From contig JACKER010000011.1 in assembly GCA_020632925.1 (NCBI GenBank), forward strand, positions 186,001-250,000: 64,000 bases of DNA, read 5' to 3'. Origin of the DNA: Alphaproteobacteria bacterium. Lineage in GTDB: Bacteria > Myxococcota_A > UBA796 > GCA-2862545. The translations under genes and the position numbers were made by a program. Below are positions 7,500 through 15,136 of the stretch, piece by piece. The notes under the pieces were generated by a model. That model ran no database searches, had not been told where the DNA came from, and saw nothing but the letters and a program-made list of their open reading frames with translations. How positions within the stretch are numbered: position 1 is the stretch's first letter; the number at the start of each line of letters is the position of its first letter.

Positions 7500-8123
7500 A
7501 TGCACGATCAACCCGTCCACACCACCGATCGCGCCCGCGTAGCCGCCTTGCTCGCCGGTGACGCGGATGCTTTCGGCGATCTCGTCGACGAGCACCACCC
7601 GACGATGCTCCGCGTCGCCCGGTGGTACGTGTCCAACGACCAGGTGGCGGAGGAGGTCACCCAGGAGACCTGGCTCGCGATCCTGGACGGGCTCGCCACC
7701 TTCGAGGGGCGCTCCTCGCTCAAGACGTGGATGTTCCGGATCCTCGCCAACCGCGCGCGCACGCGCGCCAAGCGGGAGGGGCGCTCCGTGCCCATGTCCG
7801 CGCTCGACGGCGGAAACGACGAGCCGCTGGACGCCGATCGCTTCGACGAGCGGGGCTTCTGGCGGACGCCGCCCGAGCGATGGTCCACCGATCCCGAGTC
7901 TCTGACGGCCGACCGCGAGCTCGCGTCGCGGGTCATGTCCGCCATCGACGATCTCCCCGAGCGCCAGCGCACGGTGCTGGTCCTCCGCGACGTGGAGGGG
8001 TGGTCGAGCGAGGAGGTGCGTAATGCTCTGGACCTCTCGGAGACGAATCAACGGGTCCTCCTCCATCGCGCCCGGGCCAAGGTCCGCGCCGCGATCGCCC
8101 CGCAGCTGGAGCGTGTCCGATGA
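7500..8123 (+). CDS. ECF-type RNA polymerase sigma factor (sigma-70 family)
   Basis: This 207-residue protein has region 2 at about 22-100 (DAFGDLVDEHHPTMLRVARWYV, then VAEEVTQETWLAILDGL and SSLKTWMFRILANRARTR) and region 4 at about 145-203 (LPERQRTVLVLRDVEGWSSEEV...LLHRARAKVRAAI). It directs RNA polymerase to specific promoters. Its stop overlaps (ATGA) the start of a zinc-finger anti-sigma gene, the usual ECF sigma/anti-sigma arrangement. ATG at 7500 is the start; the frame extends upstream only as antisense of the transferase. Confidence 0.92.
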   Translation: MHDQPVHTTDRARVAALLAGDADAFGDLVDEHHPTMLRVARWYVSNDQVAEEVTQETWLAILDGLATFEGRSSLKTWMFRILANRARTRAKREGRSVPMSALDGGNDEPLDADRFDERGFWRTPPERWSTDPESLTADRELASRVMSAIDDLPERQRTVLVLRDVEGWSSEEVRNALDLSETNQRVLLHRARAKVRAAIAPQLERVR

Positions 8124-8377
8124 CCGACCATCCACACCACCCGCTGTCCTGTCGCCAGCTCACCGAGCACAGCTCCGCCTTCCTGGAGGGCACGCTCGGT
8201 GACGAGATCTGGGGTTCGTTCAAGGATCACCTCGAGCGCTGCCCCCCGTGCGCCGAGTACGTCCGCCAGATGGGGATGACGGTGGAGCTGGTCCGCCGGC
8301 TCCCCGGCGATCGTGGGACCTGCGCCAGGGCCGAGCTCGTGGACCGCTTCCGCAAGTGGCGGTCGGGCGGCGGATGA
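8120..8377 (+). CDS. Zinc-finger anti-sigma factor (zf-HC2)
   Basis: This 85-residue protein has the anti-sigma zinc motif: Cys11, then His38-x3-Cys42-x2-Cys45 (DHLERCPPC). It has no transmembrane segment, so it would be a soluble ZAS-type anti-sigma, as in RsrA-like redox or metal-responsive partners. It overlaps the sigma gene upstream and the methyltransferase gene downstream by 4 bases each, so all three are probably translated as one operon. Confidence 0.88.
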   Translation: MTDHPHHPLSCRQLTEHSSAFLEGTLGDEIWGSFKDHLERCPPCAEYVRQMGMTVELVRRLPGDRGTCARAELVDRFRKWRSGGG

Positions 8378-9258
8378 AGGCGGACCGTCCGAGCCAGACC
8401 GCGCTCGCCGTCTGCTTCATGCGCGCCACCGACCAGCTCGTGCCCGCGGACCGTCGGGTGCTCGACGACCACCTGGCGCGCTCCTTCCTGACCCCGCCGT
8501 ACCGCGCGCTCCTCCGTGCGATGGGGGCGGGCGGCTCCCAGCGCTTGCGCCGGGCGTCGATGCAGCTGCTGGGCCCGTCGCTCGGGGGGCTCACGGGCTT
8601 CGCGATCATCCGCCACCGATACATCGACGACGCGCTGCTCGCGGCCTGCGACGAGGGCATCGACCAGCTCGTCATCCTCGGTGCCGGGTACGACAGCCGC
8701 GCGCTGCGCCTGGCCGACCGGCTGGCGGGCGTTCGCGTGTTCGAGGTGGACCACCCGGCGACCGGTGGGCGCAAGCGGGCGATCGTGGAGGGGCACGGCT
8801 GGAACGGCGCCGACGTCACGCGGGTGGCCGTGGACTTCGAGCGCGACGACGTCCGGTCGGTGTTGATCGGTGCGGGGCTGACTCCGGGCGCGCGCACGTT
8901 CTGGATCTGGGAGGGCGTGTCGATGTACCTGCAGCGGCCGGCGCTGCGGGCGACCTTCGAGCTCATCCGCACGACCAGCGCGCCAGGGTCGCGGCTCGCG
9001 ATGGACTTCTGGTTCCTGGTGGACGAGGCGAGCTGGCGGGGCACGTGGTGGCGCACGGCGCCGAGCCTGCTGCACGTGCTCGGCGAGCCCGTCACCTTCT
9101 CGATGCACCCCGAGGATGTCCCGGCCTTCCTCGCGTCCGCCGGCTTCGACACGGTGGACGTGGCGCCGCCCGACGAGCTGGCCCGCCGCTACGTTCGCGA
9201 CGACCGACGGGTCTACCCCTGCGCCTACACGGTGACCGCGGCCGTCAGGGGCTCGTGA
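8374..9258 (+). CDS. Class I SAM-dependent methyltransferase (TIGR00027/PPM-LCM-like)
   Basis: This 294-residue protein has RHRYIDDALLAACDEGIDQLVILGAGYDSRALRL (motif I about 98-110) and FEVDHPAT (post-I acidic loop). WIWEGVSMYLQ (about 178-188) is the signature of the leucine-carboxyl-methyltransferase-like TIGR00027 group that includes polyketide O-methyltransferases. It lies in one operon with the sigma and anti-sigma genes (ATGA overlap). The substrate is unknown; the linkage suggests it could be part of, or simply carried by, the sigma regulon. The last 14 bases overlap the convergent hydrolase gene. Confidence 0.85.
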   Translation: MKADRPSQTALAVCFMRATDQLVPADRRVLDDHLARSFLTPPYRALLRAMGAGGSQRLRRASMQLLGPSLGGLTGFAIIRHRYIDDALLAACDEGIDQLVILGAGYDSRALRLADRLAGVRVFEVDHPATGGRKRAIVEGHGWNGADVTRVAVDFERDDVRSVLIGAGLTPGARTFWIWEGVSMYLQRPALRATFELIRTTSAPGSRLAMDFWFLVDEASWRGTWWRTAPSLLHVLGEPVTFSMHPEDVPAFLASAGFDTVDVAPPDELARRYVRDDRRVYPCAYTVTAAVRGS

Positions 9259-10054
9259 TCAGCGCGAACACCGCGTCGGGTGCGTCGACGTGGACCCAGT
9301 GCCCGGCGTCGGGCAGCAGGTGGCGCGAGACGTTCGGGCCGACGGGCCGCTCGTCGTCGTCCACACCCCAGCGCTCCGATCTCCCCGCGCGGACGAGGCC
9401 GACGCGCTGGTCGGTGCGGGCGAGGAAGCCCCACAGGTCGGTCCGCAGGTAGTCCTCGAGCATCTGCTCGACGCCGTCGAGGTCCCAGCACCAGGTCCAC
9501 CCCCCCGCGTCGTGGCGCGTGGACGTGAGGAGCCAGGCGACGAGGGTCTCGGGAAGACCGGCGGCGATCAGCGGCGCGCGGAGGGCGCCCCGGTCGGCGG
9601 CGGGGACCGGCACCGAGCGCAGCAGGCCGAGGATGAACACCGGGTCCGAGAGCGGATCCACCGAGCGGGTCTCGCCGGTGCCTGGCGGGCTGTCGAGCAC
9701 CCAGGTGGTCGGGCGCCCGGTCGCGTGGTGTTCGAGCCAGGTCAGCGCCACCTTCCCGCCGAACGAGTGGCCGATCACGCGGTGGGGCTGGCCGGTCAGG
9801 TCCGCGAGCTCGGCGAGATCACGCCCGCAGGCGGCGAGCGTGTGGGGAGCGGGACGCGCCGGTGCGTCGCCGTGGCAGCGCAGGTCGACGAGCAGGGCCT
9901 GGCAGCCGGGATCCTCGGTGACCATCCGGCGAGCGAAGGTTCGCCAGTTGCGTCCGCGACCGAGGATGCCATGGAGGAACCAGGCGATTCGGGGTGCGTC
10001 CGGGGCACCCAGGCGCTCGACCCCTGCGATCGCGGCAGGGAGCTCGGAGGACAT
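9245..10054 (-). CDS. Alpha/beta hydrolase
   Basis: This 269-residue protein has the nucleophile elbow GHSFGG with Ser97 and an oxyanion-type WFLHGILG near 26-33. The VDLRCHGDA segment is typical of YbfF-like esterases, and DAGHWVHVDAP near 245-255 carries the catalytic His. ATG at 10054 overlaps the stop of the upstream regulator by one base (TGATG), which indicates co-translation; the frame beyond it is a shadow. It is probably a cytoplasmic carboxyl- or thioesterase. The substrate is not predictable. Confidence 0.88.
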   Translation of the reverse strand: MSSELPAAIAGVERLGAPDAPRIAWFLHGILGRGRNWRTFARRMVTEDPGCQALLVDLRCHGDAPARPAPHTLAACGRDLAELADLTGQPHRVIGHSFGGKVALTWLEHHATGRPTTWVLDSPPGTGETRSVDPLSDPVFILGLLRSVPVPAADRGALRAPLIAAGLPETLVAWLLTSTRHDAGGWTWCWDLDGVEQMLEDYLRTDLWGFLARTDQRVGLVRAGRSERWGVDDDERPVGPNVSRHLLPDAGHWVHVDAPDAVFALITSP

Positions 10055-10749
10055 CAGCTCTCCTCCCGGCTCCGGGTGGCCGGGGTGACCGCCGGCCGGG
10101 CACGCAGGGACTGGGCGATCGCCCAGCGGAGCGTCTTGGTGTCGAAGGGCTTGTGCAGCACGGGGTTCGTGATCGCGTGCAGGAAGGTCCGCTGGGCGTT
10201 CGTGAACGCGCCGGCCGTCATGAAGATGACGCGGCCCACCAGCTCGGGCTGGTGCTCGACGATCCACTGGTAGACCTTGGGCCCGTCGTACGGCGGCATC
10301 ACGAGATCGCAGAGGACGAGGTCGAACGGTCCGCGCGTGCGCAGCGCCTCCTCCGCCGCCTGGCCGCCTTCCGCGACCACCACGTCGTACCGCTGGAGCG
10401 CGCGCCGGATCGAGGCCAGGATGAACGGCTCGTCGTCCACCACCAGGATGCGGTGGCGACGGCGCTCCTCGTCCCAGGTGTCGTCGTTGGAGTCGTCGAG
10501 GCGCTCCTGGCCGTACTCCAGCAGCCGGAGCTCGCGGACCAGGTCTCCGACGCGATCGGCGCCCGAGGCCGCCTCGATCACGAGCTGCTGGATCCTGAGC
10601 AGCTGCGGTGTCAGCGGGACACCTTCCAGCTCCTCGAGGACGAGGTTCAGGTTGGTCACCACGTAGGAGACCGCGTTGTTGATCCGGTGGGCGAGTCGGG
10701 CCTGCGCAGCGGCGCGTCCGTTCTCGTCCTTGTCCTGGGAGTCGGTCAC
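10054..10749 (-). CDS. DHp-like domain fused to a response-regulator receiver (no ATPase domain)
   Basis: In this 231-residue protein the first 90 residues look like a histidine-kinase dimerisation/phosphoacceptor helix pair: LAHRINNAVSYVVTNLNLVLEEL with His21. A receiver domain follows at about 100-220 (ILVVDDEP, phosphoacceptor Asp148 in LCDLVMPPYDG, later HKPF with the conserved Lys). No HATPase domain follows, so it cannot autophosphorylate by itself. It may be a phosphotransfer adaptor combining His and Asp sites. The GTG at 10749 was chosen because a perfect AGGAGG precedes it at optimal spacing. It is co-translated with the hydrolase. Confidence 0.8.
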   Translation of the reverse strand: MTDSQDKDENGRAAAQARLAHRINNAVSYVVTNLNLVLEELEGVPLTPQLLRIQQLVIEAASGADRVGDLVRELRLLEYGQERLDDSNDDTWDEERRRHRILVVDDEPFILASIRRALQRYDVVVAEGGQAAEEALRTRGPFDLVLCDLVMPPYDGPKVYQWIVEHQPELVGRVIFMTAGAFTNAQRTFLHAITNPVLHKPFDTKTLRWAIAQSLRARPAVTPATRSREES

Positions 10750-10754
10750 CGCGA

Positions 10755-10760
10755 CCTCCT
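10755..10760 (-). promoter_or_regulatory. Shine-Dalgarno AGGAGG fixing a GTG start
   Basis: On the minus strand AGGAGG ends five nt before the GTG at 10749. The upstream in-frame ATG at 10791 has no such site, so the shorter protein is preferred. Confidence 0.75.
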
Positions 10761-10826
10761 GGGGCGCCGAGCGTCCATCCCGGTTAACCATCGTGGACTC
10801 CCACCGGCCACAGCGACGGAGGACCG

Positions 10827-11066
10827 ATGGAGGAACCCGAGCCGTCCCTGACGAAGAACCTCACGGGAGGTGGCGGCTGCGGGTGCGGGTGCATCGGGGT
10901 GATGGTCTCCCTCGCGGGCGGCTTGCTGCTCGCGGCCATCCCGCTCGGGATGTACCTCGACAGCTCCGAAGCGCCGATGGGCCTCGCGATCGCGCTGCTG
11001 ATCGGGGGGCTGCTGATGTCGGGCCTGGGCGTCGTGGTGTGGGTCGTGTCGCTGTTCATGGACTGA
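10827..11066 (+). CDS. Small two-helix membrane protein
   Basis: This 79-residue protein has a glycine/cysteine run (GGGGCGCGC, about 15-23) leading into two hydrophobic segments: GVMVSLAGGLLLAAIPLGMYL (about 24-44) and a second of about 50-77. The ATG at 10827 has an ACGGAGGA ribosome binding site 5 nt upstream. I recognise no family. It diverges from the DHp-receiver gene and precedes the thioredoxin gene. Confidence 0.65.
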   Translation: MEEPEPSLTKNLTGGGGCGCGCIGVMVSLAGGLLLAAIPLGMYLDSSEAPMGLAIALLIGGLLMSGLGVVVWVVSLFMD

Positions 11067-11109
11067 CCCTCGAGCCGAAGCTGTAACGATGGGCCCGCTC
11101 GTGGGACCG

Positions 11110-11115
11110 TACGAT
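11110..11115 (+). promoter_or_regulatory. Candidate -10 hexamer TACGAT for the thioredoxin gene
   Basis: TACGAT lies 17 nt before the ATG at 11133, with CGGAGG between. It fits the SD-plus-short-leader class of TANNNT promoters in this window. Confidence 0.4.
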
Positions 11116-11132
11116 CGAACACGGAGGGCCCC

Positions 11133-11504
11133 ATGGGCACGCTGACCGTCACTTCCGACAACCTCGAATCCACCATCGCCGACAACGGCATCGTCATCCT
11201 CGACTTCTGGGCCTCGTGGTGTGGACCCTGCGTCCGCTTCGCGCCGGTCTTCGAGGCCGCTTCCGAGAAGCACACCGATGTCGTCTTCGGCAAGATCGAC
11301 ACGCAGGCGCAGCAGATGCTCGCCGCCCAGCTCCAGATCCAGTCCATCCCGACCCTGATGGTGTTCCGGGACCAGATCCTGCTGTACCGCGAGGCCGGGG
11401 CGCTGCCCGCGCCGGTCTTCGAGGACCTCATCGAGCAGGTCAAGGGGCTCGACATGGAGCAGGTCCGCAAGGAGATCGCCGAGCGTCAGGCGGCCGAGGC
11501 CTGA
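11133..11504 (+). CDS. Thioredoxin
   Basis: This 123-residue cytoplasmic protein has the active site Cys30-Gly-Pro-Cys33 in FWASWCGPCVRFAP. The conserved cis-proline segment is SIPTLMVF (about 72-79), and a C-terminal amphipathic helix completes the single thioredoxin fold. It reduces disulfides in cytoplasmic proteins. It is slightly longer than E. coli TrxA (109 residues) because of the C-terminal tail rich in Glu, Lys and Arg. The ribosome binding site is CGGAGG. It stands alone, between the small membrane protein and the ABC-F gene. Confidence 0.93.
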   Translation: MGTLTVTSDNLESTIADNGIVILDFWASWCGPCVRFAPVFEAASEKHTDVVFGKIDTQAQQMLAAQLQIQSIPTLMVFRDQILLYREAGALPAPVFEDLIEQVKGLDMEQVRKEIAERQAAEA

Positions 11505-11623
11505 CGCGATCCTCGACGGGCTGACCGACACCGGCCAACCTGTTACGCCCAACCGCCTCGGCGGAGCCGCGTCCGGTCCCCGCCGTGGGGTCGAGGGCCA
11601 CCTGGGTGCCCCCGGAGGACGTG

Positions 11624-13219
11624 ATGATCACGGTGAGCGAGGTCACGAAGGGCTTCGGCGGTCGCACGCTGTTCAGAGACGTGAACGTCGCGTTCTCGCC
11701 CGGCGCCAACTACGGCCTCACGGGGCCGAACGGCTGCGGCAAGTCGACGTTCATGAAGATCCTGCTGCACGCCGAGGAGACCGACCAGGGGACGGTGAAC
11801 CTCCCGCGTCGCGTCGGCTGGCTCCGCCAGGATCAGGCCGCGTTCGACGAGCATCGCGCCATCGACACCGTCATCATGGGCAACCAGCGCCTGTGGTCGG
11901 CGATGGTCGAGCGCGAGGCGCTCTACGCGAAGGAGGACCTGACCGACGAGGACGGTGAGCGCCTCGGCGAGCTCGAAGGGATCGTCGCCGAGGAGGACGG
12001 GTACGAGGCCGAGGCTCGCGCCGCGATCCTGCTCGACGGCCTCGGGGTGACCCAGGCCGAGCACGAGAAGAAGCTGTCGGAGCTCCAGGCCGGTGCGCGG
12101 GTGCGGGTGCTGCTGGCCCAGGCGCTCTTCGGCGACCCCGACGCGCTGCTGCTCGACGAGCCCACGAACGGCCTCGACATGGACGCGATCATCTGGCTCG
12201 AGGAGTTCCTGGTCGCCTACGCGGGCGTCCTGGTGGTGATCTCCCACGACCGGCGCTTCCTGAACGCGGTCTGCGACCACATCGCGGACATCGACTACGA
12301 GACCATCATCATCTACCCGGGCAACTACGACGAGATGGTTCGTCAGAAGGCCCAGGTCCGCAATCGGGTGGACAAGGACAACGCCGCTCGCGAGAAGAAG
12401 ATCGCGCAGCTGCAGGACTTCATCGCCCGGTTCGCCGCGGGCACCCGCTCGAGCCAGACGCGCAGCCGCGCCAAGCAGGTCGAGAAGCTCCGCCCGGAAG
12501 AGGTCAAGCGCAGCAACATCGCACGTCCGTTCATCCGGTTCCCGAGCGGCGAGCCCTCGGGCCGCGACGTCCTCCACGTCGAGAACCTCTCGCACAGCTA
12601 CGGCGACGATCTCGTCTTCGAGGGCTTCCACGCGGACGTCCAGCGCGGCGACAAGGTGGCGATCCTGGGCCGCAACGGCGTCGGCAAGACCACCCTCGTG
12701 CGGGCGCTGCTCTCGGACGAGAACCAGCTCGCCGGCAAGGTGAAGTGGGGCCACAACACGCGGATCGGCGTGTTCGGGCACGACCATCGCGACCGGATCA
12801 CGCCGGGCCGCACGGTCTACTCCTGGCTCTTCGAGCAGCGGCCGGAGGTCGGCGAGCAGCACGTGCGCGGCATCCTCGGCCGGATGCTGTTCTCGAACAA
12901 GGACGGCGAGAAGCCGACGGCGACCCTGTCCGGAGGCGAGGCGGCTCGGCTCGTGATGTGCGAGCTCATGCTGCTCGAGCACAACGTGCTGGTGCTGGAC
13001 GAGCCCACCGACCACCTGGATCTGGAGAGCTGCTCGGCGCTCCGGGAGGCCCTCGAGGCGTACGACGGGACGGTGTTCTTCGTCACCCACGACCGTGATC
13101 TGGCGTCGGTCGCGAACAAGATCTGGACGTACCCGCAGCACCGCGAGCTGATCCACTACGGTGGATCGCTCGACGAGTACGTGGACTGGCACCGGAAGTA
13201 CTACGCCGCCACGGCGTGA
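11624..13219 (+). CDS. ABC-F family ATPase (YbiT-type)
   Basis: This 531-residue protein has two ABC ATPase domains and no membrane part: Walker A GPNGCGKST (about 34-42) and GRNGVGKTT (about 349-357), Walker B LLLDEPTNGLD and LVLDEPTDHLD, with a charged linker (about 240-310) containing the ABC-F inter-domain helices. The first signature is degenerate (LSELQAGARVR) as in YbiT, and the second is LSGGEAARL. Length and motif layout match E. coli YbiT (530 residues). ABC-F proteins bind the ribosomal E site; the role is probably translation rescue or tuning. The ATG at 11624 follows CGGAGG; an upstream in-frame start at 11585 is less likely. Confidence 0.92.
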   Translation: MITVSEVTKGFGGRTLFRDVNVAFSPGANYGLTGPNGCGKSTFMKILLHAEETDQGTVNLPRRVGWLRQDQAAFDEHRAIDTVIMGNQRLWSAMVEREALYAKEDLTDEDGERLGELEGIVAEEDGYEAEARAAILLDGLGVTQAEHEKKLSELQAGARVRVLLAQALFGDPDALLLDEPTNGLDMDAIIWLEEFLVAYAGVLVVISHDRRFLNAVCDHIADIDYETIIIYPGNYDEMVRQKAQVRNRVDKDNAAREKKIAQLQDFIARFAAGTRSSQTRSRAKQVEKLRPEEVKRSNIARPFIRFPSGEPSGRDVLHVENLSHSYGDDLVFEGFHADVQRGDKVAILGRNGVGKTTLVRALLSDENQLAGKVKWGHNTRIGVFGHDHRDRITPGRTVYSWLFEQRPEVGEQHVRGILGRMLFSNKDGEKPTATLSGGEAARLVMCELMLLEHNVLVLDEPTDHLDLESCSALREALEAYDGTVFFVTHDRDLASVANKIWTYPQHRELIHYGGSLDEYVDWHRKYYAATA

Positions 13220-13247
13220 GAAGGGCACGTCCAACCAGCACGACCGC

Positions 13248-13272
13248 CGCTGTTCACGAGTGGTGAACAGCG
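13248..13272. promoter_or_regulatory. Inverted repeat, 10-bp arms around CTGTTCAC/GTGAACAG (candidate operator)
   Basis: Perfect arms CGCTGTTCAC (13248-13257) and GTGAACAGCG (13263-13272) flank a 5-nt spacer. It lies 29 bp upstream of the TAAGGT hexamer of the double kinase gene. A terminator for the ABC-F gene is possible, but no T-run follows. The same half-sites recur at 14242-14261. Confidence 0.6.
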
Positions 13273-13300
13273 TGTAACCGCCGCCTTCCAGGGCCGACCC

Positions 13301-13306
13301 TAAGGT
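13301..13306 (+). promoter_or_regulatory. Candidate -10 hexamer TAAGGT for the double kinase gene
   Basis: TAAGGT lies within CTAAGGTCGC, the same 10-mer found before the hybrid histidine kinase at 1850. The ATG at 13349 is 42 nt downstream, with a GGGAGGGGGG ribosome binding site. Confidence 0.4.
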
Positions 13307-13348
13307 CGCCGCTGGCGCGTCCTCATCCGACGTGCAGGGAGGGGGGTC

Positions 13349-15136
13349 ATGAACGACGTGCCTGCGCGGGGCACTGCGCCGGGCGTGCCTTGCACGATGA
13401 CGAACACACCTCCGGCAGCGATCTGGAGCATCGAGCTGGAGGTCGAGTCAGGAGGGCAGGCGCGGGTCTACAAGGTTCGGGACCCGTCGAGCGGTCGGAC
13501 GTGCGCTCTCAAGGTTCCGCGGACCTCCGATCGGGCAGCGGTCGCGAGGCTGGGGCGCGAAGGCGCTCAGCTGGCCTCGGTCCGGCACCCGAACCTGGTG
13601 GCGGTCGTCGGGATGGTCGAGCTCGGCGATCGGCCCGCGCTCCTGCTGGAGTGGGTGGAAGGGTCGTCGCTCGCCGATGTGCTCGGCAGCGCGTGGTGGT
13701 CCCCGGACCGGGTGGACGAGATCGCGCTTCCGCTGCTGTCGGCGGTGAGCGCTCTGCACGGCGCGGGCCTGGTCCACCGGGACATCAAGGCCCACAACGT
13801 CGTGGTCGCGGGATCGCCGTCGGAGGGGCTGCGTCCCGTGCTGATCGATCTGGGCTTCGCGCGCGGTGAGGACTGCCCGCGCCACACCTGCACCGACGAC
13901 ATGGTGGGGAGCGAGGACTGGGCCGCCCCCGAGCAGCTCCGGGGTGCCGAGCCCGATCCCACGGCGGACGTGTGGTCGCTCGGGGTGCTGCTCTACCGCA
14001 TGGCGACCGGTGCCGAGCCCTTCCCCGACGAAGGGGACCTGCTGGACCGCTACCGGGCGCGCGCGGCGGGGCGATTCGTCGACCCGCGGGTGGCCCGCGC
14101 GGACCTCTGCGAGCGCCGCGCGGCGATCCTCCGTGCCGCGCTGGATCCGGATCCGGCCCGACGGCCTCGCGATGCTGGCGATCTTCTGGCCCGGTGGGTC
14201 GCCGGGAGCGTCGCGGATCCTCCGCAGCGGCAACCGGGTGCACTGTTCACGGGTGAACAGTACACCTCGCGCCGCGGGCGGGTACACTGCATCCCCATGA
14301 CGCTCCGAACCGCTGGTTCCTGGCAGCTCGAGACCCTGATCGGCGAGGGGGCGTGTGGGGGTGTGTGGAGAGCCCGCCACGCGCGGCTCGGGACCCTGGC
14401 CGCTGCGAAGGTCTTCCGTGCCTCCGACGCCGATCGGGCGCTGAACGAGGCCGAGGCTCTGCGGCGCGTCCGCAGCGAGCACGTCGTGCGGTTGCTGGAC
14501 TGCGTCTGGGACCCAGCGCCGGTGATCGTGACCGAGCTCGTCGAGGGCGTGTCGCTCGAGGCGTGGGTGGACAAGCGCGGCGTGTTGCCCGTCCCGCTGT
14601 GGCAGCGGCTGGGGCTCGGGCTCCTCTCGGGTCTTCGGGATCTGCACGCCGCCGGCGTCCTCCACGGCGACCTGACACCCGCCAACGTGCTCATCGGCAC
14701 GTCGGGGCACGGCTTCGACGTCCGGATCGCGGATCTCGGCCTGGCCCGGTACGCCGGCGGGCGGAGCGTCGACGGCTCGATCGGCACCCTGGGCTTCGCC
14801 GCCCCCGAGCAGGTGCTCGACCCGTCCGGGATCGATGTGCGCGCCGACCTGTTCGGGGCCGCTGCGGTGCTGTACTTCGCGGCGACCGGCGGGGCGGTCT
14901 TCGACGGCTCCTGTCGATGGGACCGGGTCCTCGCGACCGTCGAGGGACTTCACTGCCCGCTGGGCCAGCAGCGCCCGGATCTTCCCCCCGCGCTGGTGGC
15001 TGCCGTCGACGTGGCGCTGTCAGCCGAGCCCCGCCACCGCTTCATCGACGCGGAGACCCTGTTGCGGGCCTGGCGCTCGCCCGGGTCTCGTGGCGATCGG
15101 TCGTGGCCGGACGTCGCGTCGCTGGCGCCGCCATGA
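13349..15136 (+). CDS. Double serine/threonine protein kinase (two complete kinase domains)
   Basis: The 595-residue open frame encodes two kinase domains. Domain 1 (about 25-285) has catalytic Lys55 (CALKVPR), the loop VHRDIKAHNV with Asp145, DLG in place of DFG, and AAPEQL. Domain 2 (about 318-585) has the Gly loop GEGACGGVW, Lys354, and the loop LHGDLTPANVL with Asp441. There Gly replaces the usual Arg, which points to RD-independent activation. DLG and AAPEQV follow. A methionine at 14297 begins the second domain just after a palindrome, so an internal start giving a separate second kinase is possible. There is no transmembrane segment. The stop overlaps the TIGR02147 gene (ATGA). Targets are unknown; the neighbouring regulator is a natural candidate. 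Confidence 0.88.
   Translation: MNDVPARGTAPGVPCTMTNTPPAAIWSIELEVESGGQARVYKVRDPSSGRTCALKVPRTSDRAAVARLGREGAQLASVRHPNLVAVVGMVELGDRPALLLEWVEGSSLADVLGSAWWSPDRVDEIALPLLSAVSALHGAGLVHRDIKAHNVVVAGSPSEGLRPVLIDLGFARGEDCPRHTCTDDMVGSEDWAAPEQLRGAEPDPTADVWSLGVLLYRMATGAEPFPDEGDLLDRYRARAAGRFVDPRVARADLCERRAAILRAALDPDPARRPRDAGDLLARWVAGSVADPPQRQPGALFTGEQYTSRRGRVHCIPMTLRTAGSWQLETLIGEGACGGVWRARHARLGTLAAAKVFRASDADRALNEAEALRRVRSEHVVRLLDCVWDPAPVIVTELVEGVSLEAWVDKRGVLPVPLWQRLGLGLLSGLRDLHAAGVLHGDLTPANVLIGTSGHGFDVRIADLGLARYAGGRSVDGSIGTLGFAAPEQVLDPSGIDVRADLFGAAAVLYFAATGGAVFDGSCRWDRVLATVEGLHCPLGQQRPDLPPALVAAVDVALSAEPRHRFIDAETLLRAWRSPGSRGDRSWPDVASLAPP
14242..14261. promoter_or_regulatory. Inverted repeat with same half-sites, inside the double kinase gene
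   Basis: Perfect 9-bp arms ACTGTTCAC (14242-14250) and GTGAACAGT (14253-14261) flank a 2-nt spacer. The site sits 35 bp before the methionine that begins the second kinase domain. It encodes part of the inter-domain linker, so it could be an internal operator or promoter region. The half-site 8-mer is identical to that at 13248-13272, but the spacer differs. Confidence 0.55.

Noticed and set aside
13248..13272. Inverted repeat as an intrinsic terminator of the ABC-F gene
   Set aside because: Possible, but no T-run follows, and the identical half-sites inside the kinase gene favour a binding site.
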